A stretch of 64,000 nucleotides of DNA from JAJEEA01 sp965243615. Its GTDB lineage: Bacteria > Acidobacteriota > Vicinamibacteria > Vicinamibacterales > UBA8438. Location: positions 3,410,001-3,474,000 of the forward strand of contig CBDEVO010000003.1 of NCBI GenBank assembly GCA_965243615.1, given 5' to 3'. The position numbers and the translations under genes are program-made. This document shows, in pieces, positions 61,122 through 64,000 of the stretch. The notes below the pieces were generated by a model. The model had not been told where the DNA came from and ran no database searches. It worked only from the letters and a program-made list of their open reading frames with translations. The first letter of the stretch is position 1; each line of letters opens with the position of its first letter.

Positions 61122-62171
61122 ATGAAGGACTGTGTTCGAAGCGCTTGGGTCGTGGCCGGGTGCGTCACGGCGATGATGTTCGCGGCTGTGCCGGTCGGCG
61201 CGCAAGACCTCGAAGACTGGCAGGAGGAAGAGCTGCGCACCCTCGTGGTGGCCGTGGACCAGGCCCGCCGGGGTGAGCGCGCTCCCGACGTCGGCGCGAT
61301 CACCTATCTGCCCAGCTACCTCAAGGGCGCCGACGACGTTACCTATGTCCCGTTCACGCTGCTGATCGATCCGGCGGCGGTGAGCGATGAGGACAACGAC
61401 GTCCAGGACAACATCGTCGCCTACGTGGCCATGGCCGAGCCCGGCTCCGACTCGTCGGATCTGGACTTCGAGAATGGCTTCTACGTCGAGGCCGACGAGC
61501 GGGAGGGCGATCGGGTACGTGTCGCCGGCAACCTGCAGGCCGAAGGCGGCGACTACGACCTCTACATCGCCATCCGCTACAGCTTCGACGACGATGCGCC
61601 GGTAGAGCGGTCCCTCGACCCGGTGACGAGACGGATCATCGAACAGACGGTCGTTCCGCCGATCACCATCCTGCGCGAGCGCGTCACGATTCCCGACCTG
61701 TGGAACGACGAGCTGCAGACCAGCAGCGTCCTGCTGATCCAGGACGTGCAGCCCTTGCAACAGGCCCCGACCCCGGAAGAGCTCGCCGAGTTCCCCTACA
61801 TGGTCGGCCCGACCCGGGTCATTCCCCGGCTGAGCGTCGACTTCGGCAAGCAGGACGTGCTGGGCTTCGTGTTCGTCATCTACAACACCGGACACGACGG
61901 CGGGGTGCCCGACGTCACCGTCGACTACGACTTCTACACGCAGGACGACGGCGGCGAGGATCTCTTCAACAGCACCGCCCCGCAGCAGCTCGGCCCGCAG
62001 ACCCTGCCGCCGGGCTTCGACGTCCGGCAGGGGATGCAGCTCGTCACCGGGCAGAACATCCCCCTCGGCGGCTTCCCCGCCGGCTCCTATCGTCTCGAGA
62101 TCAAGGTCACCGACAACGAGGAGGACGAGGAGCTGACGCAGGAGCTCTTCTTCTCGGTCGCCGACAACTAG
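61122..62171 (+). CDS. Exported protein of unknown function
   Basis: 349 aa; RBS ccaggag and a signal peptide (SAWVVAGCVTAMMFAAVPVG) before AQDLEDWQ. The mature protein is acidic and beta-rich (TYVPFTLLIDPAAVSDEDND, YDLYIAIRYSFDDDAPVERS, VDFGKQDVLGFVFVIYNTGH, YRLEIKVTDNEEDEELTQEL). The C-terminal strand pattern (GSYRLEIKVTDN) is reminiscent of GWxTD-associated exported proteins of acidobacteria, but the GWxTD motif itself is not present. An AT-rich upstream (60995-61060) holds its promoter region. A strong terminator follows at 62188. Confidence 0.7.
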   Translation: MKDCVRSAWVVAGCVTAMMFAAVPVGAQDLEDWQEEELRTLVVAVDQARRGERAPDVGAITYLPSYLKGADDVTYVPFTLLIDPAAVSDEDNDVQDNIVAYVAMAEPGSDSSDLDFENGFYVEADEREGDRVRVAGNLQAEGGDYDLYIAIRYSFDDDAPVERSLDPVTRRIIEQTVVPPITILRERVTIPDLWNDELQTSSVLLIQDVQPLQQAPTPEELAEFPYMVGPTRVIPRLSVDFGKQDVLGFVFVIYNTGHDGGVPDVTVDYDFYTQDDGGEDLFNSTAPQQLGPQTLPPGFDVRQGMQLVTGQNIPLGGFPAGSYRLEIKVTDNEEDEELTQELFFSVADN

Positions 62172-62187
62172 CCCGAGGCCCGCTCCG

Positions 62188-62230
62188 CCCGCTGTCCGCG
62201 CCGTGTCTCGGCGCGGACAGCGGGTTTCGC
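62188..62230 (+). terminator. Strong bidirectional terminator
   Basis: CCCGCTGTCCGCGCC, 7-base loop, GGCGCGGACAGCGGG, then TTTCGCC. 15-bp perfect stem between converging genes (62171 and 62286). Confidence 0.85.
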
Positions 62231-62285
62231 CTTGCACCGCAAGCCCCCGGCCCGGCTGCTCCCCGCGGTCCCGTGCCGCCGTCCG

Positions 62286-63401
62286 TCAGGGGGCGCCGTC
62301 CACCACGATGGTCATGTCGCCGCTGAAGGTCGACAGCTCGAGGCGGGCGCCGCCGCCGCCGACGGTGCCGTCTATCTCGCGGTTGCCGGTGCGGCTTCCG
62401 AGGTCGAAGAGCGAGTCGACGGTCAAGACGCCGGTCGTCTCCACCGGCGTTTCATCGACCCGGCCCCGAGTCGTGAAGAACCTGCCGCCGGTTGTCAGTT
62501 CGACGGTCCGGTTGCCCCGCCCGGCGACCCGGACCGTGATCGGAGCGTTCAATTCCAGAGCGCCGCTGAAGGACTGCGCCTCGAGATCGAATCCGGTCCC
62601 GGCCGGCACCGTCGCGCGGATGCTGCCCGAGTGCGACTCGAACTCGTAGCGGCCGTCGGCGTCGAGCGTGCCGTCGAAGGTGACCGGTCCCGATACGGTC
62701 TCCACGTCGACCCGCCGGGCCTCCACGCGGGTGAGCGCGAGCGTCCCGCTGACCGTCGACACGTCGAGCCGCGGTGCCCGGACTCCGTCGATGGTGATCC
62801 GCCCGCTGACGGCCTCGGTCGACAGCTCGTCGTCGCTGCCGACGTCGGTCATCCGTAGATCGCCCGACACCATCTCCACCTCGGCGAGCCGCGGCAGCGA
62901 GGCGAGCCGCACGTCGCCGCTGACCGTCTCGATGCTCGTCTCGCCGTCGATGCCCTCCACCGTGACGCCGCCCGAGATCGACTCGATCGCGACCCCGACG
63001 CCGCGGGGGACGGTCACCTCGTAGTCCACCGCCACGGCGGCCCGCCCGCCTCGGAACAGGCCGCCCAGACGGTCGCCGAGGCCGCGGCGCGGATACTCGG
63101 TCTCGACGGTGACTCGATCGCCCCGCTCCCGGATCTCGATCTCGACGCGGTCGAGCGCATCGTCGGCCGCCGCCTCGCTGACGGCTTCGGGATCGACGAG
63201 CCGCTTCGTGACGCGCAGCGTCAGCGTGCCGTCGTCGGTCCCGGCTACCGTGATGTCTCCCGAGATGTTGCTGAGCGTGAACTGCCCGCCGGGCTCCATC
63301 GGAATGGTCCTGACGAGCTCTTCGGTCTGGCCGCCGGCGGTCCCCGCCACCCCTGTCGCCAGGACAACGATGCTCGCGCGCCGCAGGAACTGTCTGATCA
63401 T
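62286..63401 (-). CDS. DUF4097 beta-helix protein (secreted or membrane-anchored)
   Basis: 371 aa. RBS ggagagtgacc, signal peptide ASIVVLATGVAGTAGGQ. The mature part has tandem short beta-strand repeats of the LiaF/DUF4097 kind: GGQFTLSNISGDITVAGTDD, SISGGVTVEGIDGETSIETV, SGDVRLASLPRLAEVEMVSG, AVSGRITIDGVRAPRLDVST, TVSGPVTFDGTLDADGRYEF and ELSTFSGDMTIVVDG. About one repeat per 20-25 residues suggests a right-handed beta solenoid. It is in the same orientation as the anti-sigma gene at 63627, consistent with an envelope-stress regulon. Confidence 0.88.
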   Translation of the reverse strand: MIRQFLRRASIVVLATGVAGTAGGQTEELVRTIPMEPGGQFTLSNISGDITVAGTDDGTLTLRVTKRLVDPEAVSEAAADDALDRVEIEIRERGDRVTVETEYPRRGLGDRLGGLFRGGRAAVAVDYEVTVPRGVGVAIESISGGVTVEGIDGETSIETVSGDVRLASLPRLAEVEMVSGDLRMTDVGSDDELSTEAVSGRITIDGVRAPRLDVSTVSGTLALTRVEARRVDVETVSGPVTFDGTLDADGRYEFESHSGSIRATVPAGTGFDLEAQSFSGALELNAPITVRVAGRGNRTVELTTGGRFFTTRGRVDETPVETTGVLTVDSLFDLGSRTGNREIDGTVGGGGARLELSTFSGDMTIVVDGAP

Positions 63402-63626
63402 GGTCACTCTCCGTTTCGGTTCCGTCCGCCGCTCCGGTCCGTCCCGGGAAGCGGCTCAGCCGGGCCGGGGTCACCTGCCGAAGACGATCGCGGCACCGGC
63501 AACATCTCTCCGGCCGTCCCCGGTCGGTCCGTCGTCGCGGTGTCCGCGGCCCGCTGCGGCCGATCGGTGCCGCCGCGCTCACATCCGTCGCTTCCAGGCC
63601 GCCAACCGGGGTGCTCGCGGCCCGCG

Positions 63627-64000
63627 TCAGCCGCCTTCCAGCTCCAGGGCGGCCATCGTCCGGAGCAGCGCCAGCTTCCGGGTCAGGCCGGCCTGCAGCC
63701 GCTCGCGGGCGATGGCGGCGGCGGGATCGGTCGCCGCGGCGGCCCGGCTCTCGGCGATGGCGTCGTCGACGAGGGCCAGGTTCCTGGTCAGCACGTCGCG
63801 GGCGGCGGCCGGGATCGGCGCGCCGGTCCCGATGCGCCGCTCGAGCTCCCGGATGGCGTCGGCGTGAGGCCTCTCGATCTCTGCCAGCGCGGCCGCCGCG
63901 GCCCGGACCGCGGGGTCCGCCGGGTCGGTCGACGCCGGCGACCGGGCGAGGTCGGCGGGGCCGATGACGAGGACGGCGGCCATCGCGGCGGCGCCGGCGA
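63627..64000 (-). CDS. Anti-sigma-factor-like membrane protein, C-terminal part
   Basis: Runs off the right edge; 124 codons present. A hydrophobic segment (AGAAAMAAVLVIGPAD) is followed by a helical domain (ALAEIERPHADAIRELERRI, AARDVLTRNLALVDDAIAES, ARERLQAGLTRKLALLRTMA). This helical tail (RNLALVDxAIAExRAAxAADP...RKLxLLR) is typical of zinc-finger anti-sigma factors of ECF sigma regulation; the zf-HC2 domain would lie beyond the window. Located upstream of DUF4097, as often in acidobacteria. Confidence 0.75.
   Translation of the reverse strand, partial: AGAAAMAAVLVIGPADLARSPASTDPADPAVRAAAAALAEIERPHADAIRELERRIGTGAPIPAAARDVLTRNLALVDDAIAESRAAAATDPAAAIARERLQAGLTRKLALLRTMAALELEGG

Overview
The window is high-GC bacterial DNA. 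The gene content suggests an acidobacterium, perhaps of the Vicinamibacterales: an ADOP-type MacB/FtsX permease, several secreted PQQ-dependent dehydrogenases, a DUF1800 protein, an anti-sigma/DUF4097 pair and a lexA-imuA-imuB-dnaE2 cassette. This taxonomic call is inference. No rRNA, tRNA or CRISPR array was recognised.

Region 1 (1-1.6 kb and 30.3-37.7 kb) is chromosomal. A secreted PQQ-dependent dehydrogenase gene on the minus strand has been cut in two. Its N-terminal half lies at 30336-31250 and its C-terminal half at 779-1639. Rejoining them restores a continuous reading frame across ...VWY|YQH.... Around it lie a DUF6930-like gene running off the left edge, an LRR-metalloprotease, an alpha/beta hydrolase and an intact cytochrome c/PQQ dehydrogenase.

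Region 2 (about 1.62-30.35 kb) is the DNA that split that gene. It is a 28.7-kb element bounded by a 13-bp direct repeat, TAGTACCAGACGA, with a tyrosine integrase just inside the left end. It carries a very large MobQ-type relaxase with a 1.1-kb internal tandem duplication, a convincing RSF1010-like oriT, a divergent mobilization gene, an S24-like repressor, a broken AlpA-like regulator, an HU protein, a Tat-exported lysozyme-like protein and a calcineurin-like phosphoesterase. Its cargo includes an ADOP permease, a secreted metalloprotease and an FRG-domain protein. A group II intron sits antisense in an HTH gene. No type IV secretion ATPase or coupling protein was seen, so it is best described as an integrative mobilizable element.

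Region 3 (37.7-48.2 kb) looks like a second, older accretion zone. It holds a truncated integrase, a frame-damaged integrase tail, an IS1182-like element, several broken small membrane/coiled-coil ORFs and an unrecognised 381-aa protein. It ends with a hicBA toxin-antitoxin operon next to a translationally coupled AlbA_2/HATPase plus ParA pair.

Region 4 (48.3-64 kb) is again chromosome-like. It has an NHL-propeller protein, a CxxCH-bearing alpha/alpha-toroid protein, a DUF1800 protein and an AAA/DUF4143 ATPase with a CopG-antitoxin remnant. It then holds the SOS mutagenesis cassette (lexA, imuA, imuB, dnaE2) behind a palindromic operator, an exported unknown protein, a DUF4097 protein and an anti-sigma factor running off the right edge. 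Short duplications are scattered through the imu genes.
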